A DNA stretch of 64,000 nucleotides from contig CARAIG010000061.1 in assembly GCA_948938605.1 (NCBI GenBank), positions 1 to 64,000 on the forward strand. The letters are read 5' to 3'. A program made the translations under genes and the position numbers. This document shows positions 28,544-36,944 of the stretch, in pieces (the first letter of the stretch is position 1; each line of letters starts with the position of its first letter). A model generated the notes under the pieces. It saw only the letters and a program-made list of their open reading frames with translations. It ran no database searches and was not told the origin of the DNA. The DNA comes from an uncultured Eubacteriales bacterium. GTDB lineage: Bacteria > Bacillota > Clostridia > Christensenellales > CAG-314.

Positions 28544-28968
28544 TCCTTTCCCTCCTTGTTTAATACCCCTGCTAATTTTTCAAATTTATTCAACAAAATT
28601 TCGGCGTCCGATTGCATTTTGTCATACGCCGCCGCTTCCAAATCATACAAGTCCTTTAAAAGTCTGTCGGCATATTTCTGTCCGTCATCGGTTAGTACAA
28701 CGTTAAGTTCGCGCTTTTCCCCTTTAATTTGTACAAGTTCCACAATGTTTTCGCTTTCCAATTCCTTGACGATTGTATTTACCGTACTTCGTGGTAAGTC
28801 CCAACTGTCGCAAATTTCCTTTTGACTGTGAGTTTTGCCGTCGTTTAGCGCATACATAATCCAAAGCAAATTCGGCTTTACATTGCCCGACTTTGCAAAC
28901 TCGGTATAAAAGCCGTCTATTTTGTAAAGCGTTTTTCCCAATCGGTAAAAAAATTCCTTACTGTCCAT
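28540..28968 (-). CDS. MarR-family transcriptional regulator
   Basis: 142 aa winged helix. HSQKEICDSWDLPRSTVNTI is the recognition region and GEKRELNVVLTDDG the wing. ATG 28968 is chosen because AAGGAG stands seven bases upstream; the frame is open 22 codons further. It is first in an operon with two flavodoxins, an ABM-fold protein and a CMD-cupin protein, and probably represses it until an oxidant or phenolic ligand is present. No Cys suitable for redox sensing is prominent except one in the recognition region (EICDSW). Confidence 0.9.
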   Translation of the reverse strand: MDSKEFFYRLGKTLYKIDGFYTEFAKSGNVKPNLLWIMYALNDGKTHSQKEICDSWDLPRSTVNTIVKELESENIVELVQIKGEKRELNVVLTDDGQKYADRLLKDLYDLEAAAYDKMQSDAEILLNKFEKLAGVLNKEGKE

Positions 28969-29249
28969 CGTTCCGCTCCTTTTTAAAATCCTAATTCGTA
29001 TTTTAATTATACGCGGATAGATATTTAAAGTCAACCGAATTAATAATGTTTTTTACATTTATCCGTTTGCAATATCCTAATATACGGAAACCAAAAGTTG
29101 ACGGTTTTTTGACTTGGACTTGTTCTATCGCTATTGTTTTGAAAATCGATGTAAACAAACTTGCGATAAACGATCAATAAAAACGGTATTCATTGTAATC
29201 GACGCCGATTCGACACCACGCTACTTTTTTACGTAAAGCGTGCAAGTTG

Positions 29250-29278
29250 TTTACAAAATAAATGTAAAATGCTAAAAT
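29250..29278 (+). promoter_or_regulatory. Promoter of metG-tatD
   Basis: TTTACA (29250-29255), 17-base spacer, TAAAAT (29273-29278), 53 bases before the ATG. A short hairpin GCATTG/CAATGC (29297-29317) lies just before the ribosome site. The 29.0-29.33 kb gap otherwise shows no gene and no T-box I could recognise. Confidence 0.6.
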
Positions 29279-29331
29279 AATTGTTGACATTATTTTGCAT
29301 TGTTCCATTAGCAATGCGAAAGGAGGAATTT

Positions 29332-31260
29332 ATGACAAAAAAGCCTTATTACATTACAACGCCCATTTACTATTCCAGCGGAAATTTCCATTTGGGACAC
29401 TGCTACACAACCGTCATATGCGACGCAATAGCACGTTTCAAGCGAATGGACGGATTCGACGTATTTTACCTTACCGGTACCGACGAACACGGTCAAAAGG
29501 TGCAACAGCGCGCCGAAAAAGCGGGCGTTACTCCCAAAAAATTCGTGGACGATTTATACGAACAAATTGTTGCGTTGTGGAAGACATTAGATATATCCTA
29601 CGACAAATTTATCCGCACAACCGACAGTTACCACGAATTGACGGTACAAAAAGTTTACGAAAAATTACTTGCAAGCGGTGACATTTACAAGTCGGAGTAC
29701 GAAGGACTTTACTGCACTCCTTGCGAAGCGTTTTGGACCGAAAGCCAACTTGTAGACGGCAAATGTCCCGACTGCGGACGGGAAGTAATTAAGCAAAAGG
29801 AAGAAAGTTACTTTTTCCGTCTTAGCAAATACCAAGACCGTTTAATAAAGTTTTACGAACAAAACCCCGAATTTATAAGCCCTAAATCGCGTATGAACGA
29901 AATGATAAACAATTTTATCAAGCCGGGACTTAAAGACTTGTGCATATCGCGTACCACTTTCGACTGGGGCGTAAAACTGCCGTTTGACCAAAAGCACGTT
30001 GCCTACGTGTGGGTGGACGCATTGACGAACTACATCACTGCGTTAGGTTATTTACAACCCGACCACGCCAACTTCGATAAATACTGGCCCGCCGATTTGC
30101 ATATGGTAGGCAAGGAAATCGTACGTTTCCACACCATTATTTGGCCTGCGCTCCTTATGGCATTGGATTTGCCGCTGCCCAAAAAAGTATACGGGCACGG
30201 TTGGTTGCTGTTCGGCAACGACAAAATGAGCAAAAGCAAAGGCAACATTGTCGATCCGTTTTTCCTTGTAGACCGCTACGGCGTAGACCCTATACGTTAC
30301 TTCCTTTTGCGCGAAATACCGTTTGGAAGCGACGGCAGTTACACTAACGAAGCGTTGCTTGTACGTACAAACGCCGATTTGGTCAACGACCTAGGCAACC
30401 TTGTAAGCCGTACTACCGCTATGATTACGCAATACTTCGGCGGCGAAATCCCTTCGCCGAATACATATACCGATTTAGACAAGGAACTTATTTCCTTGTG
30501 CGAACAAACATTGAGCAAAGTCCGAACCGATATGGACAACTTGTCCGCACCTGACGCTTTAACGGACATTTTCCGCATAATACAGCGTGCCAACAAGTAC
30601 ATCGACGAAACCGCCCCTTGGACGTTAAACAAAAACGGCGACAAAGACCGTTTGGCAACCGTTATGTACGTTTTGGCGGAATGTATCCGTTTTGCCGCAA
30701 CACTGCTTAAACCGTTCATTACAAAAACGTCAAATATCATTTTCGAAAAATTAGGCATTGCAAGCCCCGACAACTTTAAAGGCATTGCAAAATTCGGCGG
30801 AACGGTTGCGGGAACAAAAGTCAACAAAGGGGAAAACTTGTTTAACCGCATAGACGTAAACAAGGAACTTAAAGAGTTAGACGAAATTGCCGAAAAACAA
30901 AATAAGCAAACAAAAGCCGACGAAAAAACCGCCGACGAATTGATAGACATCAACGACTTTGCAAAAGTAAAACTTGTTACAGCAAAAGTACTAAGTTGCG
31001 AAAAAGTTGCCAAAAGCGACAAACTGCTTGTGTTTAAACTGCAAGTCGGTGACGAAATCCGTCAAGTGGTAAGCGGCATTGCGCAGCACTACTCGCCCGA
31101 ATATATGGTAGGTAAAACGGTAGTACTCGTTAAAAATTTAAAACCCGCAAAAATACGCGGAGTGGAAAGCAACGGTATGATACTGTGTTGCGACGACGAC
31201 GGCAAGGTTGTGTTTGTTTCCCCCGAAAAGGAAGTTGCTTGCGGCAAGGTAGTACGCTAA
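29332..31260 (+). CDS. metG: Methionyl-tRNA synthetase
   Basis: 642 aa class I synthetase. TPIYYSSGNFHLGHCYTT carries the HIGH motif, CTPCEAFW with CPDCG is the zinc knuckle, and KMSKSKGNI is the KMSKS loop. A C-terminal tRNA-binding OB fold (about 540-642: ITRDFAKV-like INDFAKVKLVTAKV, SNGMILCC) is fused as in many Firmicutes. ATG 29332 is chosen for AAAGGAGG; the frame is open 17 codons further. tatD follows with TAATG overlap. Confidence 0.97.
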   Translation: MTKKPYYITTPIYYSSGNFHLGHCYTTVICDAIARFKRMDGFDVFYLTGTDEHGQKVQQRAEKAGVTPKKFVDDLYEQIVALWKTLDISYDKFIRTTDSYHELTVQKVYEKLLASGDIYKSEYEGLYCTPCEAFWTESQLVDGKCPDCGREVIKQKEESYFFRLSKYQDRLIKFYEQNPEFISPKSRMNEMINNFIKPGLKDLCISRTTFDWGVKLPFDQKHVAYVWVDALTNYITALGYLQPDHANFDKYWPADLHMVGKEIVRFHTIIWPALLMALDLPLPKKVYGHGWLLFGNDKMSKSKGNIVDPFFLVDRYGVDPIRYFLLREIPFGSDGSYTNEALLVRTNADLVNDLGNLVSRTTAMITQYFGGEIPSPNTYTDLDKELISLCEQTLSKVRTDMDNLSAPDALTDIFRIIQRANKYIDETAPWTLNKNGDKDRLATVMYVLAECIRFAATLLKPFITKTSNIIFEKLGIASPDNFKGIAKFGGTVAGTKVNKGENLFNRIDVNKELKELDEIAEKQNKQTKADEKTADELIDINDFAKVKLVTAKVLSCEKVAKSDKLLVFKLQVGDEIRQVVSGIAQHYSPEYMVGKTVVLVKNLKPAKIRGVESNGMILCCDDDGKVVFVSPEKEVACGKVVR

Positions 31261-32030
31261 TGATAGACAGCCACTTGCACCTTGACGACGAAAAGTTAAG
31301 GGATAACGCCGAACAAATTATAAAAGGTTTGCACGAACACAACATCGAATTTGTAATAAACAACAGTTGCAATTTGCAGTCGATGATTGACAGCGTAGAA
31401 CTTGCCAACAAGTACCACGACGTTTATGCAACAGTAGGTATGCACCCGCACGAAAGCAGCGACTTTAATGACAAGTTCCGCGCTTTAATGCGCCAACTTG
31501 CGCAAAACGACAAGGTTGTTGCCGTAGGCGAAATAGGACTAGACTACTACTACGACTTGTCCGACAGACAAACTCAAAGGGACGTTTTTGCCGAACAGAT
31601 AGAAATTGCCGACCAACTGGGATTGCCGATAACGCTGCACATACGCGACGCATACGGCGACGCTTGGGATATACTAACCGCACAAAAAAACCACTTAAAC
31701 AACGGGGTGCTGTGGCACTGCTATTCCGGAAGCGCGGAATTTGCAAGGCAAGCAGTAAAGTTCGGACACTACTTTGCATTTGGCGGAGCAATAACTTTTA
31801 AAAATGCAAAAAAGGAAGATGTGTTGCAAGCAATTCCCTTTGACAGAATATTGTCCGAAACGGACAGTCCGTATATGGCGCCCGTACCACTACGCGGAAA
31901 AGTAAACACGCCGTACAACATTCCGCTAATCGTTGACAAAATAGCGGAAGTTTACGGAAAGTCTACGGAACAAACCGAAGCACAAATACGCGAAAACACA
32001 CTGCGGCTTTTTAAAAAGATTGCGCGGTAA
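31260..32030 (+). CDS. tatD: TatD-family metal-dependent hydrolase (DNase)
   Basis: 256 aa amidohydrolase fold. MIDSHLHLDD supplies the first two metal ligands, then GMHPHE, GEIGLDYYYD, LHIRDAYGDAW and SETDSPYMAP. TatD proteins are Mg-dependent 3' exonucleases and general phosphoesterases. Its ATG overlaps the metG stop (TAATG), the common metG-tatD pairing in Firmicutes. A TatD-associated radical SAM gene follows. Confidence 0.95.
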   Translation: MIDSHLHLDDEKLRDNAEQIIKGLHEHNIEFVINNSCNLQSMIDSVELANKYHDVYATVGMHPHESSDFNDKFRALMRQLAQNDKVVAVGEIGLDYYYDLSDRQTQRDVFAEQIEIADQLGLPITLHIRDAYGDAWDILTAQKNHLNNGVLWHCYSGSAEFARQAVKFGHYFAFGGAITFKNAKKEDVLQAIPFDRILSETDSPYMAPVPLRGKVNTPYNIPLIVDKIAEVYGKSTEQTEAQIRENTLRLFKKIAR

Positions 32031-32120
32031 CCTTGAACAACATTTCGCCAAAGGACGGCGAATAAGGCGAGAGTCTAGCCACACTTTCTCGGCAATCTGG
32101 TAAAATACAAATACCAATTA

Positions 32121-32153
32121 TTCTAGATTGCTTCGCTATGCTCGCAATGACGA
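32121..32153. repeat. REP-like palindromic repeat
   Basis: The reverse strand reads GTCATTGCGAGCATAGCGAA then GCAATCTAG. This is a close variant of a short GTCATTGCGAG...GAAGCAATCT element that I recall from intergenic DNA in many phyla. ATTGC and GCAAT form its ends. It lies in the 285-base gap between tatD and the radical SAM gene. Confidence 0.6.
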
Positions 32154-32315
32154 ACCGTAGCAAGCAAAAAACTGCTAACTAATAAGTTCTGCAATGTCAC
32201 CACAATTACACATTGCACATTAAAATAAGGATTTTGATGTTAGCAGTCGACCGAATATAACTAAAAGATAGTCAAAAAAATGCTAACCGAAATTACGTAT
32301 TAAAAAGGTATAACT

Positions 32316-32909
32316 ATGAATAACTACGTATACATTTTAGGAAATAAAATATACATCAACCTTACAAACCGCTGCACAAACAACTGCGACTTTTGCATAC
32401 GTCGCGACCACAAGGATATGGACGGAACGGTACTGTGGATAGACGACGAACCCACCGTCGAAGACGTAATCGAACAGTTACCGCAAAACATTGACGAATA
32501 TGACAGCGAAATAGTCTTTTGCGGATACGGCGAACCGACAATCAATTTGGAAACGTTGGACGAAGTTGCAAGTTACCTACATTGCATCGACAAAACAACG
32601 CGGATAAACACTAACGGGCAAGCAAACCTTATACACAACAAAGACGTCACCGACGTAATAGTTACAAGTTGTGATATAATAAACGTGTCGCTGAACGAAA
32701 GCAACGCACAAAAGTATCAACAACACTGTCACAGCAAATTCGGCGAAAAAGCGTACGACGCATTGATTGAATTTGCTAAACTGTGTAAACAGCGCGGCGG
32801 TAACGTTGTGTTTTCCGTCGTTGACAGCATTGGCGAACACGACGTTGCCGAGTGTCAAAAACTCGCCGACAAACTCGGCATACCCCTTAGAGTGCGCGAA
32901 AAGAAATAG
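32316..32909 (+). CDS. TatD-linked radical SAM protein
   Basis: 197 aa. LTNRCTNNCDFCIR gives the CxxxCxxC cluster for the 4Fe-4S centre, and FCGYGEPTINL is the GGE-like SAM-binding motif. The protein is short and lacks an auxiliary cluster domain, matching the family of radical SAM proteins found beside tatD genes. Its reaction is unknown to me. It has its own weak ribosome site (AAAGG) and a terminator after it. Confidence 0.88.
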   Translation: MNNYVYILGNKIYINLTNRCTNNCDFCIRRDHKDMDGTVLWIDDEPTVEDVIEQLPQNIDEYDSEIVFCGYGEPTINLETLDEVASYLHCIDKTTRINTNGQANLIHNKDVTDVIVTSCDIINVSLNESNAQKYQQHCHSKFGEKAYDALIEFAKLCKQRGGNVVFSVVDSIGEHDVAECQKLADKLGIPLRVREKK

Positions 32910-32922
32910 CATTTGCAAAAAC

Positions 32923-32957
32923 AAACAGTTCCGTCGTTATAAAGACGGAACTGTTTT
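32923..32957 (+). terminator. Rho-independent terminator after the radical SAM gene
   Basis: Perfect 13-bp stem AAACAGTTCCGTC (32923-32935) with GACGGAACTGTTT (32944-32956), eight-base loop, T run. Confidence 0.85.
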
Positions 32958-33053
32958 TCTATTGTCGTCCTTTGCAACAAAACTACCGAGCGGCTGTCGA
33001 GCAAAGACGATTTTTATTAGTTGTCAATGCATATTTTGGACTTGCAAATACGG

Positions 33054-33848
33054 CTACGCGGCTTTTACCGTAAATTCAACGGTACACACGACGTTTGAGT
33101 AATTATGTGTGCCTAACATATCGAAAAGCACCAAAACGTAATCGCCGGGACGGTATTTGTAACTCATACTTACGTCGTAACCGCAAATAACATTATCTTG
33201 ATACCTGCCCGTTTGAGCATCGAAATAGATCGTCCACAAAGACTCGGCGTTGTATTTTTCGTCGCCAAGCGTATTGTAAAAATCCTTTTTAAATCCCAAG
33301 TAATCCAACGAACCGATGCGTATGTTTGTGTCGTCGGGCGACAAACTGCTGTCTGTTGTCGGCGCAACTATTTTCCCTTCGGGGTTGCGAAGTTCTATTA
33401 ACGACATATCCTCGCCATACGTCCAACTTGTACTTTTAAGTTTAGCGGTAAACTTGCCCGAAGCAGATTGCTCGATATAAAATGCAACTTCACAGTTTCG
33501 GTCTTTATATCCGTACTTAATCGACCATGTACCGACCGTCAGTTTAGAAGGCTTTTTAGTGTACGTATCACCGTTTTCGTCCTCGTAAACTGCGGTGAGT
33601 TTAGAAAATTTTATTTCGCGTTTTTCACCGTTTTCGTCCACGCCGAAAAACTTTAACTTTTTAATATCGGATATTATTGCGCCGTCGTTTCCGTAAGTAT
33701 ATTCACCGATTTCAATAAAATCTTCCGCCGATTCTGCAGTTTCTCCAACAAGCAACGCCGTAATAGGACCGTCGTCACAAGCGGTAAATATCGACAAACA
33801 TGTTGATAAACACAATATCAAAGTTAAGATAAACACAATTTTTTTCAT
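33054..33848 (-). CDS. Lipoprotein with MBG-like segment
   Basis: 264 aa. ATG 33848 is chosen because GGAG precedes it and it begins a clean signal peptide ending in lipobox FTAC (Cys about 24). The mature part is beta-rich. STSWTYGEDMSLIEL and EYTYGNDGAIIS recall the YG(D/E) signature of the MBG units in the giant protein at 4710-17783, and the C-terminus (VVCTVEFTVKAA) ends like an Ig-type strand. Probably a surface protein with one or two MBG-like modules. Function unknown. It is a single-gene unit. Confidence 0.72.
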   Translation of the reverse strand: MKKIVFILTLILCLSTCLSIFTACDDGPITALLVGETAESAEDFIEIGEYTYGNDGAIISDIKKLKFFGVDENGEKREIKFSKLTAVYEDENGDTYTKKPSKLTVGTWSIKYGYKDRNCEVAFYIEQSASGKFTAKLKSTSWTYGEDMSLIELRNPEGKIVAPTTDSSLSPDDTNIRIGSLDYLGFKKDFYNTLGDEKYNAESLWTIYFDAQTGRYQDNVICGYDVSMSYKYRPGDYVLVLFDMLGTHNYSNVVCTVEFTVKAA

Positions 33849-34009
33849 ATTATCTACACTCCGCTTTTTTAAATTAAGTATAAACACTTGACTGCAAAAT
33901 GTCAATACTTTCGTTATATACCCAACACAACCGCTTGCGCCCATTGCCGATATTACTAAATGATATTCCGCAAATTTTAGTCGTTTAGTAAATAAAAAAT
34001 TACAAACAG

Positions 34010-34038
34010 TTGCAAAAGTTATACAAATAAAGTAAAAT
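34010..34038 (+). promoter_or_regulatory. Promoter of queH, placed for a leaderless transcript
   Basis: TTGCAA (34010-34015), 17-base spacer, TAAAAT (34033-34038), then only six bases before the ATG. The start site would fall on or next to the initiation codon. No ribosome site is present. Confidence 0.5.
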
Positions 34039-34044
34039 TTTAGT

Positions 34045-34692
34045 ATGAATGTAAACTACGATATTTTGTTTGAACAATTTAAAAACGGAATTGACGTAAA
34101 CAATCCCCCAAAATTACTGCTGCACGCGTGTTGCGCGCCCTGTTCTACTGCGTGCCTTGTGCGCGTGTTGGACAAATTTGACGTGACGCTGTACTACGCC
34201 AACGACAACATTACCGACAACGCCGAGTGGCAAAAGCGTTTGAACGAATTAATTAAACTCGTCGACACAGTAAACGGCGGACGTTTCGAAACGCAACCGC
34301 TACGCCCGTTAAAATTAGTCGTACAACCGTTTAATGCGCAAAAGTATTACTCTGCCGTACAAGGGCAGGAAAAAGAACGCGAAGGCGGCGTACGGTGCAA
34401 TACGTGTTTTTACTTGCGGCTGTCCGATACGCTCGAATATGCCATAAATAACGGATTCAATCTGTTTAGTACAACGCTATCCGTTTCCCCCTACAAAAAC
34501 AGTCAACTGTTAAACGAAATAGGATTGTCGTTACAAACGGACGATGTCAAGTGGTTACCCGCCGACTTTAAAAAGCGGGACGGCTACAAGGAAAGCATAC
34601 GGCTGTCAAACAAATACAACCTTTACCGTCAGCACTACTGCGGTTGCGAATTTTCCTTAAAACAAATGCAAGAATACAAAAATGCCGATTGA
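34045..34692 (+). CDS. queH: Epoxyqueuosine reductase QueH
   Basis: 215 aa. LLLHACCAPCS near the N-terminus, EREGGVRCNTCFYLRL in the middle and YCGCEFS at the end give the Cys pairs of QueH. QueH is the cobalamin-independent enzyme that reduces epoxyqueuosine to queuosine in tRNA anticodons. Full length. It sits alone and its stop codon lies in the stem of its terminator. No ribosome site; see the promoter entry. Confidence 0.95.
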   Translation: MNVNYDILFEQFKNGIDVNNPPKLLLHACCAPCSTACLVRVLDKFDVTLYYANDNITDNAEWQKRLNELIKLVDTVNGGRFETQPLRPLKLVVQPFNAQKYYSAVQGQEKEREGGVRCNTCFYLRLSDTLEYAINNGFNLFSTTLSVSPYKNSQLLNEIGLSLQTDDVKWLPADFKKRDGYKESIRLSNKYNLYRQHYCGCEFSLKQMQEYKNAD

Positions 34693-34717
34693 GTTTCAAC
34701 CCAATCGGCGTTTTGTT
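34684..34717 (+). terminator. Rho-independent terminator of queH
   Basis: GCCGATTG (34684-34691) pairs with CAATCGGC (34702-34709), then GTTTTGTTT. Confidence 0.8.
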
Positions 34718-34791
34718 TATCCATTATAGCAAAGTTATACAAATATACGTTAAGTCCTTGCCTTAATCATTATAAATATACTAATATTCTG

Positions 34792-35706
34792 TTACTCGGT
34801 GATTTCGCCGCAACATTTATTCAACAGTTCGCCTTGACCGTTTACTTGCGCCAACACGTAGGACTCGGCATTTAAATTAATAACGATATCGGCAATCGCC
34901 ACAAAACTCAACCCTACAAATACGCCCATAAATTTATTTATTAGCATTGCCACAAGCGTAAAGCATACGGACAACGCAAATATTACAAGGTTTGCAAGCA
35001 TATACAAGCAAGCGTTTTTAATATTTACCGCTTTGGCGAAAGGTATCTTTTTGCAGCCGTAAAGCAAATACGCTTGTACAAGTGCAATCATTCCAAACAG
35101 GCACATACCGACTAAAATTGTAAAGATAATGCTGTATACCCACAAAGTGTACAAAAATACCGCCAAAATAACCGCGCCCGCCGCTAATAGCGAATTTACA
35201 AAGTACGCTAAAATAAATCTCCACAGCGAACGCCTTGCAATATCGCGTCTGATTAAAAACCTTATAAGCGCAAATCCCGCAATAAAACCCAGCACCCAAA
35301 ATACAAAAAACACCGCTACGTTAAACGAAACGGCTTGCAAAAACTCACTTACAAAACTTGCAATTTGCGCTTTAAATGTTTCGAAATCCGTACCCAGTAT
35401 TGCGCTAAGCGACTGTGTCAACGTATTGTTAAGCCATTCGGACGACAACATAGTTTCAAGCGACTCGACGGGTTTGTTCCAATCGAGCGCTTGCACCGAC
35501 TGCCAAACGTTATTGACCAATAGCGACAAATCCAAATTGATGTTTTGCGAAAGTTCGCCTATTTCGTCGATTAAAACGGTTGCTGCGGAAATTACCCCCG
35601 GTACAAGTATAGACACGCCTATCATTATACCCAAAAACATTGTTCCGAGCGGAGTAAAAAAGTACTTTAAACTTTTAAAATAATTTGTTAAACATTTTTT
35701 TATCAT
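34792..35706 (-). CDS. Integral membrane protein of unknown function
   Basis: 304 aa with about six membrane segments: one near residues 20-45, two in about 130-160, and a cluster from 165 to 280. A long soluble loop (about 48-125) follows the first segment. No motif that I recognise. The N-terminal layout (segment, large loop, multi-span core) resembles small permease-like or DUF membrane proteins. No ribosome site precedes the ATG, which sits six bases from a consensus -10 element. Confidence 0.8.
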   Translation of the reverse strand: MIKKCLTNYFKSLKYFFTPLGTMFLGIMIGVSILVPGVISAATVLIDEIGELSQNINLDLSLLVNNVWQSVQALDWNKPVESLETMLSSEWLNNTLTQSLSAILGTDFETFKAQIASFVSEFLQAVSFNVAVFFVFWVLGFIAGFALIRFLIRRDIARRSLWRFILAYFVNSLLAAGAVILAVFLYTLWVYSIIFTILVGMCLFGMIALVQAYLLYGCKKIPFAKAVNIKNACLYMLANLVIFALSVCFTLVAMLINKFMGVFVGLSFVAIADIVINLNAESYVLAQVNGQGELLNKCCGEITE

Positions 35707-35712
35707 AAGTTA

Positions 35713-35741
35713 ATTATAAACGAACGCACGCAAACCGTCAA
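35713..35741 (-). promoter_or_regulatory. Near-consensus promoter, placed for a leaderless transcript
   Basis: On the minus strand: TTGACG (35741-35736), 17-base spacer, TATAAT (35718-35713), then six bases to the ATG at 35706. Transcription would start at or beside the initiation codon. Confidence 0.6.
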
Positions 35742-35904
35742 CACTTAGCAGCGGCACATACAGTTATTCTTTGCTGATACGTATTAAATGTACACACAAC
35801 GTAATTCAAAAATATTACGTCGGTAATATTCGACCGTTATTCAAATTATATTAACTTTGCAACAGTAACAAAAAATAACTCGAAAAAAGCAATTCCCATA
35901 GAAA

Positions 35905-35937
35905 TTAAAGAGCGAAGACAAATTCTTCGCTCTTTTT
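35905..35937. terminator. Hairpin terminator downstream of the methyltransferase gene
   Basis: AAAGAGCGAAG (35907-35917) pairs with CTTCGCTCTTT (35925-35935), with seven-base loop and T runs on both sides. It lies about 50 bases after the minus-strand methyltransferase stop. Confidence 0.75.
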
Positions 35938-35985
35938 AATTGCCCGCAATGTTTAGCAACTGCTTAAATAAATTGTAATTTGCTA

Positions 35986-36726
35986 TCAACTACATTCATA
36001 TATAAACATATCCGAATTGTTATCGGTAGCAAGTTCTTTATTAAATGACGAATAAACCGTTACATTTGTAAAGCCTATGTTATATAAATGCGGCTCTATT
36101 TCGCCAAATCTATAAAGGTGTGTTTGAAAGTCCATTTCTTCACGTTGTAATAAAGTGTTATTGTCATACAACTCATAAATGCTCGGTGAATATTGCGTAC
36201 CGGTTTTTTCGTCATAATAGTTTTTACACTTTAATATTAGGTCAAAGCCTTCTGCTGTTTTTACGCTTTTGACTAATTTATATTCTTCATCATCCGAACA
36301 CTTGCCGGCAATCGTATCGACCGCAAAAACAAATTTACCGCCGGTTTTGAGTAAACTTTTTATTTTACATAGAATTTTTTTACACAGTTCCATATCGGTA
36401 AATAATGAAACCGAGCCCGAAGAAATAAATATGTAATCAAATTTTTGCGTTGAATTATATGTCAATATATTGCAAAGATATGCTTTTGCGTCGGGTGCTT
36501 TTTCTTTTAATTTCGCTAGCATTTCCGCCGACAAATCCACGCCGCTTATATCAAAACCTTTTTGTAAAAACGGCACTAAAAATCTTCCACTACCGCATAA
36601 CGGCTCGAAAATCAACGCGTCTTTTTTTGCATACGAAAGATAAAACGCAAGTTCATCTTGCGGTGCGTTTTGATGCAATACTTCATACATTTCGGTACAT
36701 AAACTACCGTAATAATTCTTTTCCAT
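35986..36726 (-). CDS. Class I SAM-dependent methyltransferase
   Basis: 246 aa Rossmann methyltransferase. Motif I is IFEPLCGSGRFLVPF, then GVDLSAEML (motif II) and FDYIFISSGSVSLF (motif IV region). The N-terminus (NYYGSLCTEMYEVLH) and the C-terminal beta strands fit small-molecule methyltransferases. Substrate cannot be told. Single-gene unit with terminator. A palindrome AAGTATA...TATACTT lies about 90 bases upstream and might be an operator. Confidence 0.88.
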   Translation of the reverse strand: MEKNYYGSLCTEMYEVLHQNAPQDELAFYLSYAKKDALIFEPLCGSGRFLVPFLQKGFDISGVDLSAEMLAKLKEKAPDAKAYLCNILTYNSTQKFDYIFISSGSVSLFTDMELCKKILCKIKSLLKTGGKFVFAVDTIAGKCSDDEEYKLVKSVKTAEGFDLILKCKNYYDEKTGTQYSPSIYELYDNNTLLQREEMDFQTHLYRFGEIEPHLYNIGFTNVTVYSSFNKELATDNNSDMFIYECS

Positions 36727-36944
36727 TTTGTTGCCCGTAAATTGCTGCTTATATTTTGGATATTATACAACAACTGAATTAAAAAGTAAAATATAAGCAT
36801 ACCGACTTGATAGCAAAGTATAATATGCTATACTTATATTTTGTAGAAATTCCATTTGGGAACTGCTGTAAAATTTCGAGTAGTTTTTTGTTTGCTATAT
36901 TTTACTGTACGACAGTTGTGCTAAACTTACACGTTTCGGTGCAA

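Noticed and set aside
28969..29331. T-box leader for metG
   Set aside because: No T-box consensus and no terminator/antiterminator pair, only a short hairpin near the ribosome site.
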